From assembly GCA_037447655.1 (NCBI GenBank), contig JBBHKE010001768.1, forward strand, positions 44,706-106,705: a stretch of 62,000 bases of DNA, given 5' to 3'. This stretch comes from Zygnema cylindricum. Its lineage: Eukaryota > Streptophyta > Zygnematophyceae > Zygnematales > Zygnemataceae. Positions within the stretch are counted from its first letter, which is position 1, and each line of letters opens with the position of its first letter. The notes beneath the pieces were generated by a model. That model searched no databases. It was not told the origin of the DNA and saw only the letters and a list, made by a program, of their open reading frames with translations. This document shows positions 21,424 through 33,288 of the stretch, one piece after another. Position numbers and translations under genes: made by a program.

Positions 21424-21779
21424 CACCGCAAATCGTTATTAGAGTAATGAAAAAAATAAGAGTAAAATAAGAGAAAACAATAATTAGAGTTATGAACTCT
21501 AATTTGTGTGATATAACTTTTTCAAAACATAATTTTACTCTAATTTATTTAAGTACTCTGATTTGGCGCGCTAATATCTTTACTGTAAATAAGGTATTCG
21601 TACAAAATATGATAAACCGTACATTTTATCGTCACTATGACGTTTACACTACGCGGTTTGTTAAAACGCGGTTACATGATAATGGCCTGTATGAAATCAT
21701 TATTTGTACTTTTTTACTTATAGAAGTACAATTTTGCACGGTCAGACGTCGTTCCTACTCCACACTATTTAAAACAAGG
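21424..21779. mobile_element. M2 MITE, right-truncated
   Basis: About 350 bp highly similar to 20920-21275 in direct orientation. It shares the single TA at 21422-21423 with the preceding copy and breaks off at CACACTATTTAAAAC, where unrelated sequence starts. Confidence 0.75.
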
Positions 21780-22190
21780 CTTTTCATCGCGGGTGAAGAC
21801 CGAGGCTCGACGTTTGCCCACATACGACAATTCGATCCGGCGGACCCACGGCTAACGTGGATTGTTCACGACAACCACGGTATTCGGGTGAATGTTCCCG
21901 AGTTATTATGGCTTCACCATCCGTGGGACCCCCGCCTATACACCATCCTAAAGTATTGTCGAAAAACTCCCAAGGTAATGGCTGTCCGAGCGGCTCGTAC
22001 GATGGTTCTACATAAGTTCCGAAATGTTTAAGTGAGACGATACCGTCTTTGCGAAATCCCAAGGGTTCCGCGTCCGATTCCCCCCCCTCCACCGCCAAGA
22101 GAAGAGGATTTACTAGGAATAATTGAGTCACTCACTCGACAATTGGCCGCCCACCAACAACAAATGATGAGGCCCACACGGGACTTTTCT
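21780..22190 (+). pseudogene. Unrecognised protein-coding remnant
   Basis: From 21785 a frame rich in Pro, Arg and Trp (FDPADPRLTWIVHDNHG.., PELLWLHHPWDPRLYTIL) runs to a TAA at 22029-22031 and continues in the same frame with IPPPPPPREEDLLGIIESL and QQQ. Composition and the continued frame suggest real coding sequence interrupted by one stop. It could be a gag-like or host exon fragment; I do not recognise it. The truncated MITE abuts its left side. Confidence 0.35.
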
Positions 22191-22258
22191 AAAAAAAAAA
22201 ACGCTAATTGGTATGTTTGTGCTTTCCAAAAGTATTCACTTTTCCTTCGCTTCTTCTA

Positions 22259-22545
22259 TTGTCGTCGCTAACCCAGCCACGCTTATTGAATTTCTATTTT
22301 ATTTTGTTGTGTTTGTTGACTATAGCAACGATGGCGCCTCCTCGGTTAACCAGTGACGAAATCCTGGTGTCGCTGAGCCATAAGCTTCCCAGAGTTCTCT
22401 TCTATAGCGACAAGTGCTAATTTAGCGACGACAGCTTATCGGTAGCTTATCGTCGCTGAATTAGCGACGACGACAGCTGCTGGTTGCTGAATTAGTGACG
22501 ATTGTTCCTCGTCGTTGAATTAGCGACGATAGCTGGTCATCGCTA
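22259..22545. repeat. Left GTCGTCGCTAAAT repeat cluster of pogo-like element
   Basis: GTCGTCGCTAAC at 22259, then between about 22400 and 22545 at least six copies of TCGTCGCTRAAT or its complement AATTAGCGACGA, several as inverted pairs (TCGTCGCT, 5-base spacer, AGCGACGA near 22459). A matching cluster lies right of the transposase gene (24833-25050). Such subterminal repeats are typical transposase-binding sites; the role here is inferred. Confidence 0.6.
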
Positions 22546-24518
22546 ATTTTTTTTTGTAGATGTAATGTTTTACACTTAATGTTTTTATCTTCACTCATTT
22601 TTATCTTTTTTTGCTCCAATTGCAGAATACCAAAAGGCAAGTGGTTGGTGGGTAGAAAGGATAAAGATCTTAAAAGGGATAAGGGAAACTACAACCACTC
22701 TATCTTCTTCTAGTTTTGGAAAGAGAAGCGTGGTGGTGACGAAGGCGTTACCAGAGAGGGGTAGGAAAGAATTACAATGGGTGGAAAAGGTTCACCAAGA
22801 ATTAGTGGATGAATTCTATCGGTTCCAAATGACAGGCATGAAGATGTCGGCAGTCATTGTGGGAAATATGGCGTTTTACATCATCAAGCGAATGAAGAAG
22901 GCGGGTGCGCCCGAATTTATCAACGAAAATGGTGATGAGATTAAGGTAAAAATCTCAAAGCGATGGTTACAACGCTTTTTAGAAAAGTATAGCATTCTTG
23001 TCCAAGCCCAAAAGGGAGAACTTAAATTAAGTCCGGAGAAGGAGCAATACATAGAGAGATGCGTGGCATATCACATAAGAGTTTTAAAAAGGGGATTTTT
23101 TCTTGGTAAGCCTCGTACTTACCTTCCCTTTTTTTTATCTTTTTGTTGTAATCCGTGTTTCACTTTGTTTCTTTTCCGTGGTTGTTGAGGGTTATGAATG
23201 TAAAAATATTATTTGTCATCTTAGTAAAACCCGAATTTGTAAAATTTACAAAAATGTGAACCAACGTTGTTGCCTCTTTTATTATATATACATATATTTT
23301 GTTTTTTTTTTTTTGTGATATTTTGGCGGGTATTAGGTCGTTTCAACGAGGATTTGGTGGAAAACATGGACGAGACCCATTTAATTGTAAACATGGACAA
23401 CAAAAAAACCTTATGTCACCGCAGCGACGATATCGTTAAATACGCCGACATTGCGGGTGGTGGAGAGTCAATGACATTAATAGTACCACTCACGGGAGGA
23501 GTGAACGCAAGAATCGAGACACCCATGATAATTTTTACAAACTGCAGTCGAAGCTACCCGATACAAGGCCTTCCCGGCGATGTACCGGGTAAGTTTCCTT
23601 CAATTTAATATTCTATTCATTTTCGATATTATTTTCCTCTATTTTTCAAGTATTCCTCTCTATGAAAAGATGTTTGACAATTTCCTATTGTTTTTAAGTG
23701 GTTCCTCCCTATCCCTTTCCACTCCCTCCCCCTCTCCCCCCCTCACTCACTCTCTCTCCCTCTCTCCCTCTCCCACTCATGTAACTCACTAGTATCCTTA
23801 AATTTCTTTGATTGTAGGAGTTTGCTATCAAACCGACCCTAAGGGATGGAACGACAAAACCGTATTCCCGCAATGGGTAGAAGAGCCGAGATCTTACCAA
23901 GGAGATCGGGATGGCCGTGAGAAAATAATATTCTTTGACAATTGCGGCGGGCACAATAATTCCGAGGAGTTGACTCGTGTATTACTCGAGAAGAGGACGA
24001 TCCTCCACTTCTTCCCTCCGTGTGCAACACACCTCGTGCAACCCGCCGACTCCTTCGTAATTTCGAAGATTAAGGAGGTTTGGTCGAGAAAATGGGAGAG
24101 TTGGAAAATGAACGGGATTGAGAAGCAAGCGTGGTCCCTTCCGAGTGGCAAAGGTTGGTCGGGAAAGCTAGTCGGGCTCGGGAAGGCGTTCTTTCTTAAG
24201 TTGGCTCGCGATTCAATTAGCGAAGTCAACGCTATGAAGGACAAGAACGGGATGGGTTACGCACGGAAGGCTATGATCCGGTGCGGATTGTCGTTGAAGG
24301 ATGGTAAATGGGAGGAGAGTATGCTCACCCAAGATTTGCAAGTCATCATCATGAAATGGCGATGCCATTTAGAGGGCGATGAGGTGCCACTTCCTTCCAT
24401 ACCAGCACGACATTTACTCAATGACATTCGAGAAGCTGTCACTCGACAAGATGAAGTCATTGATGACGGAGGATGTGAGGACGACGATTTTGAGTCCCTT
24501 TATAGAGATGTGGTTTAA
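22331..24518 (+). CDS. Pogo-like (Tc1/mariner) DDE transposase
   Basis: Exons 22626-23105, 23337-23588 and 23818-24518 (stop) join in phase (donors GTAAGC, GTAAGT; acceptors TTAG, GTAG). A tentative first exon 22331-22352 (Met-Ala-Pro-Pro.., weak GTGACG donor) completes 484 codons. The N-terminal half has a CENP-B/pogo-type helix-turn-helix (ISKRWLQRFLEKYSI). The DDE domain has the first acid in NMDETH, the second in FFDNCGGHNN and the third as Asp in HLVQPADSF after HFFPPCATHL. All three are present, so a DDD catalyst is intact by inspection. It cuts and pastes its element in the nucleus. The C terminus is acidic (DDGGCEDDDF). The first exon is the uncertain part. Confidence 0.75.
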
Positions 24519-24832
24519 ATGGTAAAGTGGGGAATGGGGTTTTGCATAAGTTAGTAGTAATAGTGTTGTTTTATTTTCTTGTTTTTGGTAGTTTTGGATT
24601 GGCAGTATGATAATCGTACTTTTATCGTACTTTAGTATGTCGCATAATTTGTATTAGTGACCAACTCAATATAATTATATCTTTCTTTGTTTTTCATTTC
24701 GATGTTTGTTACTTAAAAAGTTGTTTGGAAAATATGGTGAATGCCATTGAATTTTAATGAGGTTTTCAATGTAGATGGATAATTCATTAGTTTCATTGAT
24801 TATTCCGCAATCGGCTATGAATGTGCTTTATC
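24519..24832 (+). other. Transposase 3' untranslated region
   Basis: AT-rich, no ORF, between the transposase stop and the right repeat cluster. Confidence 0.4.
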
Positions 24833-24849
24833 GCTAACTGGATTTCGGC

Positions 24850-25050
24850 AGTAGGGCAATTCCAGCGACGAGAAGTTGTCGTCGCTAAATTTTCCAAGTT
24901 TGGCTACGCCATTCAGCGATAAGAATGTGGCGTCGTTGAATGTTATAACCTGAGCTCCACCATTCAACGACAACAATTTGTCGTCGTTGAATGGTACAAC
25001 TTCTGGTCCACCATTCATCAATGACATTGTGTCGTCGCTAAAGGGTAGAA
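24850..25050. repeat. Right cluster: four 51-bp units with hairpins
   Basis: Four tandem units of about 51 bp, each with CNACGACNA..TNGTCGTCGYTRAA, a small inverted repeat (for example CAACGACAA near its TTGTCGTCGTT). The core is the same as in the left cluster at 22259-22545. Together they bracket the transposase gene. Confidence 0.65.
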
Positions 25051-26095
25051 CCTTCAAGAACTTCCATTATTTTTTTTTTTTGCAAAGGCAACCATATTAC
25101 ACGAGTATGAAATGTTGTCAACGACATAAAAGTTTCCGTTCGTACCAGGACCTCAAAGCTAGACATAGGCTGGTTACTTTACTTTACCATAAATATACTT
25201 GGTTGTCATGTGAAAAACGCAAAATCTTCGCAGACAATTGTACTCACAAGAACTCCCAATAACTCAGATTTTTTTTGCACGATCAAATAAATGGTAATCC
25301 AATAAAATTACTTTCTTCAAAACTAATAAACCAAATATCAATTTATTCCCTTAATTTTAAATTTATTTTCTTATATTATCTTCGTCCTAAAGTAAATAAT
25401 GTATGTCATTATTTTTTTAAATTTCGTTACCAAAATAACCTCTAATCGTCGCTTTAAAATGATCAAAAACATAAAAAAAAAACACAAGGCATAATCATAA
25501 TTAGAAAACAAAAATAAACATCATTAACCAAAAACATAAGTTTGAAATAACAATTTTTTTATATTACTTTCAGCGGGGACATAAAGAATATACATAAACT
25601 GACCAATCTAAATATAAACAATATATATGGTATTGTAAAGAAATATAAGTAACAAAGGAAGAAAAAGAAACCTATCTAGGATAAATAGCAAATGTAAAAT
25701 TCGGTAAAAACATAATAAAGTACTCCTCCCTATTTGTGTTTTAATGTCATATTTTTTCTTTCCTTTCTTTCCTATCTCTCCTTTCCTCCCTCTATTTTTT
25801 CCTATCGTTCAAAAACAAAAATTAGTCAGTTTCCCAAATTCACTATGGAAAAACTGTTGTCAGAGTGTTGAAAGTCTTTCATGGTAATGTTGCAATATTC
25901 ATACTTTCATCTAACACTCCATTGGTTTTGAAAGGAGAGAGAAAATTGAGTACGTCACGACTGCAAGTAAGACAAAAAAGAAACAAAATCGCATTACAAA
26001 ACAAAAGAAATTATATACAAAGCAAAACAAATAAATATACCACAAAAAAAATACTAACTGAAAAAAACAAAACAAAACAACTAGAAATAACAAAT
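25051..26095. other. AT-rich intergenic, no gene seen
   Basis: Poly-T at 25070-25082, then AT-rich DNA with A-rich runs (AAAACAAAACAA near 26065). Short frames only. Confidence 0.5.
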
Positions 26096-26099
26096 TTTT

Positions 26100-26900
26100 G
26101 GAGGCCTAGGAAAAGAGAGAGGAAGAGAGGAAAGGAGAGATAGAGTAAAAAAAAGGGGTGGCAAATTGAGAGGGAGACGATGATAGATAGGGAGAGGTAA
26201 ATTTAGATAGAGAGGAAAAAGGAGAGGAGAGGACGAGGGAGACGGAGAGTGGCGGAAGATCGAGAAGTAGACGGAGATGGAGAGGAAGAGGTAGATTGAG
26301 AAAGAGAGGGAGAGGGAAAGAGAGAGCCAGACTAAAAAGGAGAGGGAGATTTAGAGGGAGAGGGAAAGGTAGATTGAGAAAGACAGGGAGAGGGAAAAAG
26401 AGAGGCAGCCTGAAAAAGAGAGGGAGATTTAGAGGGAGAGGGAAAGGTAGATTGAGAAAGAGAGGGAGAGGGAAAGAGAGAGCAAGACTGAAAGGGAGAG
26501 GGAGAGGGAGATTTAGAGAGAGAGGCAAAGGTAGATTGAGAGGGAGTATAAGAGGAAGAGGGAGGGGGAAAGGGACAGACTGAGAGAGAGAAAGAGAGGA
26601 AATGTGGGAGGCGAGAATGAGAGGAAGATGTAAATTGAGAGGGAGAACAAGAGAGGGTGGTAGAAGGATTGACGCATCAGAAGAGACAAATTGAGAGGGG
26701 AGAGGGGGAAGGAAATGGAGGGGGAGATACAATGGGTAAGGTAAATGAGGGGGAGAGAGGGAAAAAAGGGACAAGGGACAAGGAGAAGAGAGGGAGCGAC
26801 AGTTTGAGAGTGATGGAAGGGGGAAAGTGGGAGAGCGGCAGAGATAGGGAGAGAGATGGGGGAGGGGAAAAACAAGGTAAACTTGGAGAGATGGGGAGGC
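26100..26900. repeat. 800-bp purine tract (GGGAGA)n
   Basis: Almost pure purine on the plus strand, built of GAGAGGGAGAGG, GATTGAGA and AAAGGTAGATTGAGAAAGA higher-order units of roughly 80-110 bp. Long Arg/Gly/Lys (plus) and Leu/Pro/Ser (minus) frames are low-complexity artefacts. Long homopurine stretches can form triplex DNA. Confidence 0.85.
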
Positions 26901-27469
26901 AAGGGATATGGAGAGGCGACTTGGAATCCATGAGGCGAATTGAAACTGGCGGCGGAAATTTCGCATGCTTCTTGTTGGGAACATGCCAGAATGACGGCGC
27001 ACACGGCAAATCCCTCTGGATGGAAAACATACGGTTGGTTTTAATTCGTCCAAAACGGATCTTATTTTTTGGAGATTGTCCGCATTTGGCGTTTCATCGC
27101 CCCAAATATCACCAACGCCAAATGTTGTTATTTTATTCTTTTTAATTTAACGATGAAGTATAATTTGTGGTTTTTTTGACATATCAACCCCATATTAACG
27201 TATATATTCAGTGTACTTTGTGTTCGATCCCATATTACAATAGACTTTCACCCTAAATGGGACCATTAACACCGAAATATCATAAACATGTACGCTAAAT
27301 TAATCGAAACCACAAAATAGCATTAATATTCACCATAAATGTTTGCCTGGAACTTAGTTGAAGTTGAAACTTCATATATCATAGTTTACACTTATATGCC
27401 GGCGCAACATTTAATTCAGTTATGTTCATTTACTGAAAAAAATGACTTTCCACATGCAAATATGTTTGA

Positions 27470-27808
27470 CATTCACACGGTCGACCTCGCGGTTACTAGA
27501 TGAATGTGTAAACGTGATTTTTTACGACCCGGTTTGATCTCTTTTTTTGACCGCACATTCTCATGCGTCCGCGGTCGCTAAACACGATGAATTATACTTT
27601 TTAATTTATAAAGATACAATTTTGTACAGTCTGACACTGACTGTACATCACACTATTTAACGGAAAATGTAATTTTGTTTTGTACGATCATTGGAAAAGA
27701 ACCCTAAATGGCATAAAAGAAAAAAAAGAATAATTTATGCTATTTAAGAATTTGGGAAAAAAAAGGTACCTTAAATAGCGTCCATTACGCTAATAACGAT
27801 TCACGGTG
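27470..27808. mobile_element. M2 MITE, 3' part
   Basis: Contains CATCACACTATTTAACGG, AAGAACCCTAAATGGCATAAA and the right end TACGCTAATAACGATTCACGGTG before TA, as in 29261-29791 and 57878-58391. I cannot place the left end. Confidence 0.55.
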
Positions 27809-27810
27809 TA

Positions 27811-29255
27811 CCGTACAGCTGAAGTACAATGTAGCTCTCGTAAATCAAAAACGGCTCTCGTTACATTGCGTGGTTCACACTTAAACAACGTGGAAAACGA
27901 TGTTATAAATTTTGAGATCCTTACGCCAAATTTCATAAACTGACAAAAAACGCGGCGGTGACGGTTGGGAAGGTAGGTTTCGACCGTTTTGGAGCGTAGC
28001 CGCGGACAAAAGATGCAGTTATTTGTGTCAAAACTCGCCATCTGCGTATAGCAAACGACAACTGCTGTCCGCCATCAGACCTCATGTTCGGAATACACTT
28101 TTTCGTTTTTGAAAAATTACAAAAAAGAAGCGCACGTACCTGAACCGTACAAAAATTCATTCCCTCGCAAACTTATTAACAAACTAGAGGACCAATCAGA
28201 TAAGAGAACATGTAATATAAAAAAAATAAAAAAATGTTCTAAGTTCCTCCGGGGTTATTATCGGTCTGTACAAACGCTTGCGTGGCAGTACAGTTTGATT
28301 TGGAATGCTTCGTACATATCTTGTCCGCAAAGCGTTCTTTTCGTGAGGACAAGTGGCTCATATCACGACACGCTAATTGACGTAGGCTAGCGTCACGTGT
28401 CAGTTCACGGCGGACAAAAAAAATTACAGTTTTCATACCATACCGTTTCCCCCTTTTTCAAATGTGAACCACGCAAATATCTCCTGGCAAGAACTATGCG
28501 AACTCCGTATACTAACTGTGAGAGAACGTACAATTGTTGAATCTAGGTTTACGTGATGCTTGTTCGTTTTTAGTGTGGATTAGATTTGGTCTCGCGTCAC
28601 TTCACGTACTTAATTTGGTTTCATTTAGTACTCCGTGCGACGGTTTGCGGATTCGGTTTAGTTTCGTTTAGTTTGATGTATTATTTCGTGCGTGTACTTT
28701 TCACGTGTACACAATTACATTTGTTTTGTTTTGTTTCAGTTAAGTTCTAGATTTGTACTTCGGGAAGTTTCATTTCGCGCGACGTACATCTAGTATGTTC
28801 GTTTCGCATAAGTTAAGTTTGTCGTATAGGATTGTCAGTTTGGTTTCTAGTAGTTTCATTTTGTTTTGTACCTCATTTACGTCTAAGTACATTTAGACAC
28901 TTCTAGAGTTAGTGTTCTAGTTTGTTTTCACGACTTAGTTTAAAAGCCATCGTGTGAGTTAAAAATAATAATTATGAATCAATCAAGAGTCAATTTAGGA
29001 GGAATGAGTTAAGAGAAGTGTAATGTTTAAGGATTGAGTTAATATGAGCTTATTTTATTGAGTATTCAATTTCTCTCTATCTAAGATTATGAACTTTCAA
29101 TGTGTTATAATGTTTGATTTGATTTCAATTTCGCTTCCGCATTGTGACATAAAAGTATTTGTGAGCGCATTCCGATTGACTCTTATTCTTATCATTATGG
29201 AGTGCGAGGTAGCGTGAAATAGGAAGTGGGAGAGAGCGTGCGGTAGAGGGAGAAA
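27811..29255. other. Intergenic, no supported gene
   Basis: Short frames on the minus strand at 27790-28160 have no recognisable domain. 28540-28960 is GT-rich (TTTCGTTTAGTTT). Confidence 0.4.
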
Positions 29256-29260
29256 AGCTA

Positions 29261-29791
29261 CACCGCGCATCGTTATTAGTGTCAAAGTTTAAATAGTGGG
29301 GAAGTAAATTTACCGTAGTTGATGCTAATTAAAAATTTGAAATTTAAAAAAAAAAGGTGTATTCTAATTTCGGGTTAATGCTAATTTGGAACAGCAAAAA
29401 TGAAAAAAATTCTATACAATTATAAACATTATTTTATGTATCCGTACAAAATATAAAAAAATCGTACACCGTTGTGAAATTTAAATATCCGTACATGTCA
29501 GACTAATTTACGTGTAAGACCAATCCCGTTTTTTTAGCGCACGTTCCCATGCGTGCGCGTCTGATTTAATTCATTTTTTGTAAAATTTTCACTTAAAAAG
29601 GTACATTTATGTACGGTCTGATATCTACCGTACACCACACTATTTAGATATTATTGTACTTTCGTTCTTTACCCTATTTTGTACGGTACCTTAATTAACT
29701 TCAAAGAAAAATTAAAATCATGTATCCTATTTGGGGACAAAATTTTAAAAACCCAAATTAGAGTTGTTGACACTAATAACGATGCGCGGTG
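29261..29791. mobile_element. M2 MITE with perfect 25-bp TIRs
   Basis: 531 bp flanked by TA. The 25-bp terminal inverted repeats are perfect and begin CACCGCGCATCGTTATTAG. The interior holds the M2 marks CACCACACTATTTAGAT-like and CGCACGTTCCCATGCGTGCGCG. This is the best-preserved member in the window. Confidence 0.85.
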
Positions 29792-29867
29792 TACTCGTTG
29801 GATTTCACATTGGGACAAATGACGTTAGTTGCGAAAGACCCGAGGTAAAAAAAATTGACGTACGGAT

Positions 29868-30439
29868 TGACAGGATCTCACACAAAATTCAGAGTGCAAA
29901 ATTACAGCGGAAGCAAAAAAAACATTCAGACGAGAACATACTGTCCACAAAAGCCAATATATTTCATAGACATTTTCTCCCATAAAAGATTAACTTCCTA
30001 CTCCAGTACATTTATTGTGACGTCACTACTTCAAACTACAAATCAACCCAAATCAAATAGTGCGCACTAAGTGCGTACAAGTCAAAACGTGTCAACAGCG
30101 AAACACAAAGAACTGCCGGCACAACTCACACGTACAACCAAAACTAACTAAAGACAAAACGTACATACCCACCGTACACTCCAAACAAAACATAACGTGG
30201 TCTTCGTCAAACTGAATCTCCGCGAAACGACGAAAACTACAATCCACTACACGAATAAATAAAACCACCCGGGACCACTAACTTAACGTAACGACAAATT
30301 AGCCCACTAACTTAACGTAACGACAAATAAGCCAGCCGCGCGACAGACCGCGACGGTCGACTACAACTTTGACTGAAAAAGACAAACTAGCTGGCCGCGC
30401 GACAGACCGCGACGGCCGATTACAAACTTTGACTTAACA
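29868..30439 (-). repeat. Copia D 3' LTR
   Basis: 572 bp, TGTTAAG..CCTGTCA on the minus strand, with GC-rich GCGCGACAGACCGCGACGG present twice. It ends with GCTTCCGCTGTAATTTTGCA.. as in Copia B's LTR end, so the families are related. Confidence 0.8.
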
Positions 30440-30499
30440 ATCCCCCTCTCAAACTTGTAATCATCACATCAAACCTAATTTAGGTCTCCCCCTCAAAAG

Positions 30500-30740
30500 T
30501 ACATCATAAGCCGCGGCTTTTGTCAACATATCCGCGGCTTCCTCCAACGTCGAAACATACAAAAATTCAACTTCCTTTGCTGGACCAAATCGCGTACGAA
30601 GTGCCACTGAATCCTAATATGTTTTGTCCTTTTGTGAAAGACAGGATTCTTCACCAATGCCATCGAACTCATGCTGTCAGAAAATATTTTCATACAGCCA
30701 ATTGAAATCCCCAATTCTCCAAATAGTTCCTTAATCCAAG
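30500..30740 (-). pseudogene. Copia D RNase H remnant
   Basis: The minus-strand frame reads WIKELFGELGISIGCM..SDSMSSMAL..NPVFHKRTKHIRIQWHF, nearly the same as Copia B RNase H at 51000-51150, followed by a frameshifted C terminus. Upstream it runs directly into the 50-bp array. Confidence 0.85.
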
Positions 30741-31200
30741 TGCCTGCGGTACGACAGTATGTAATGCCGAAGCACGACAGCGTAACATTGTGCCTGCGGT
30801 ACGACAGTATGTAATGCCGAAGCACGACAGCGTAACATTGTGCCTGCGGTACGGCAGTATGTAATGCTGAAGCACGGCAGCGTAACATTGTGCCTGCGGT
30901 ACGACAGTATGTAATGTCGAAGCACGGCAGCGTAACATTGTGCCTGCGGTACGGCAGTATGTAATGCCGACGCACGGCAGCGTAACATTGTGCCTGCGGT
31001 ACGACAGTATGTAATGCTGAAGCACGGCAGCGTAACATTGTGCCTGCGGTACGGCAGTATGTAATGCCGACGCACGACAGCGTAACATTGTGCGTGTGGT
31101 ACGGCAGTATGTAATGCCGACGCACGGCAACGTTACGTCGTGCCAGCGGTACGGCGGTCTCTACCGCTGACGCACGGCAATATTACATCACGCCATCCGT
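30741..31200. repeat. 50-bp tandem array, about nine units
   Basis: Units start at 30741 and every 50 bp to 31141, degenerating after 31190. Each reads TGCCTGCGGTACGRCAGTAT, then GTAATGCYGANGCACGRCAG, then CGTAACATTG. Variation is mostly A/G at CGACAG/CGGCAG. The period is not a multiple of three, so the three overlapping minus-strand frames are artefacts of the array. Confidence 0.9.
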
Positions 31201-31841
31201 ACGGTGGTCTGCACATTGACGGTTAGCAACGCTATAAACGGTACGACAATCCGTACTGGGGACGAACAAAAAACGGACACACGGCCTATATAAGGCTTTT
31301 CATAAAGGCGTCTGAAAGACTCTTATTTATATACTGATAGTTCACATGGTTTTTAGTAGCGCTGTGTATTGAAAGACTTTACCTATAATCATTGTATCGT
31401 CCTATGTCGAGAAGGCTAATATCGCAATGAAATTACAATATATAGCGACGAGTAATCGGAGTAGGCATCAGAGGTCGCAAAAGTCAAAATTTAAGATAAC
31501 CGAAACCGACTGTTTTTTTTTTCAAAATCTAAATACCCGACACCCGACCGGGTTATGTCACACTCCTAAATAGTTAACCGTTACCCGAAACGCGTTTTAC
31601 GAAAATAAAAGTTAACCGAAACGCGACTTCTCGCGACTACCCGTAACTGCCCATACCCGAAAAAGTACAAAATGATGTTACGTACATCCACGATAACAAG
31701 AGTACAAAGTACAATAATTTTAGATAGTATGGACAGTACAAACCTTCATTTTTTTTTAGTTTTTTGATAACCCAACCGTAACCTATTTTTTTTTTTTTTT
31801 AGTGAATCACCCGCCTGAATCACCCTGCATCTAACCAATAA

Positions 31842-32041
31842 CACCGTGTATCTAATTTTTTTCGCCACTTAAAACATATTTTATCCGTACACATGTGTGG
31901 GTGGATCTGACGGTTGCGGCTGAAAGGTAAGATTCCAAGCTTCCGATTGGCGGTCTCAAATTAAAAATCGGACAAGTGTATAAGGAGAAAAGTAGTTTTA
32001 AGTGGCAAAAAAAACATTAACACTAATAACGATACACGGTG
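31842..32041. mobile_element. M1 MITE inside Copia D
   Basis: CACCGTGTATCTAATTTTTTTCGCCACTTAAAAC at the left to AACACTAATAACGATACACGG at the right; core CTGACGGTTGCGGCTGAAAGG and CCGATTGGCGGTCTC. Confidence 0.7.
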
Positions 32042-32044
32042 AAC

Positions 32045-33140
32045 TGTCGGTGTCGGTTTTATCGCGATACGTTTTGACTCGATATACAACACTACTAAAA
32101 GCCTTTAAAAACCCACTTATGGTTGGTTTTGGCGGAAACATAATAGTTGTGTGTGAGGATATAACCAGTGTTGTGGTTAAATCAATATTCATGTTTAAAC
32201 GATAAAATATAGTTTAAACGTTTTTATGACTATAAACGATATAACCTAAACAATGGGTTCAAAAATATTTATAAATTAAACATTCAAAGATTTCTCAAAT
32301 ATGTTTGAACAATTGAAGAAGTAAAATCTAATAAATTTGAACTTTGAATTCGAAGTTTTGATAATGTTAGCTTTTTAGTTGAGAACTTAAACCTAATACT
32401 ACAGGGTTTCTAAATTTTAAAATCGTTTTTTATTTTTTTTCAGAAATTAAAGTACACATCGGGATGAGAAAGTTATAAAGGGTGAAAGGATTTTCAAAAA
32501 ATGAAGAAAAAGGCATCAATTTGGTTGTAAGTTCAATCACAAAGAAGGCTTATATTTAATATTGCAACATTAATTTGAATATTGCGGATGAATTAATAAT
32601 ACTACTACTAATAATTGCGCTATTAACAATAGTGAATTTTATTGGAAAAACGTGATGGTAAATCATTTGAAATCAATGAAAGAAAAAGACAAAAACAGGA
32701 AAAGACATACGGAATTGAAAAAAAACACCAAGAAGTTTATGAAAAAATAGAAGATGGAGGGCCTACAGGTAAAAACCTAGTTGCATGCACTTGTATAATG
32801 CGATCACAGGTATGGAGAGTTGCCCGGAGACCATCGGCTTTAGGAAGAAGACTTCAAGAGAGGGAGAGGGAGAGAGTGGTTTTTAGGGTAAAAAGGATAA
32901 TTATGCAAGAAGACAAATGTAGAGGAACAAATGAAGAAACAAAAAGAGAGTAAGAAAAGTGAGAAAAATGAAAATGTATAATAATTTTGTTGAAGATTTT
33001 CAGTAAAAATGTAAGGTCTAAATTACAAATAAATAAAAAAAAGATATTATACAAGAAAGGCCAGAATCCTTAAAAGGAGAACATAAGAAATGAGTGAATA
33101 TCGAAAAAGTAACCGAATACAAAAGGAAATGTCGGTTGCC
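32045..33140. other. AT-rich internal part of Copia D, no gene seen
   Basis: A Lys/Glu-rich frame at 32642-32953 lacks recognisable domains and codon bias. I see no further copia protein motifs. Confidence 0.4.
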
Positions 33141-33288
33141 ATTTGAGGGGACTATCTCTCTCTCTCTCTCCCTCTTTCTTTTTATCCCTCTCTTTCTCAT
33201 TCTCCTTCCCTCACTTTCCCTCTCTTTCCCTCCCTCTCTCCCTCTCTATTTTTCACTCTCTCTCTCTGTCGTTATATCCCTCTCTTCT

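Noticed and set aside
26106-27053. 315-codon minus-strand ORF and 162-codon plus ORF
   Set aside because: Both run through the GGGAGA purine tract; Leu/Pro/Ser and Arg/Gly composition follows from the repeat, and there is no domain or splice support.
30523-31125. 200-codon minus ORF with repeated RRHNVTL and GITYCRTAGT
   Set aside because: Produced by the 50-bp array cycling through frames; only the RNase H tail at 30500-30740 is real.
30741-31200. CRISPR-like regular array
   Set aside because: Units are contiguous with no unique spacers, in a eukaryotic retroelement; it is a minisatellite. The same holds for 39328-39866.
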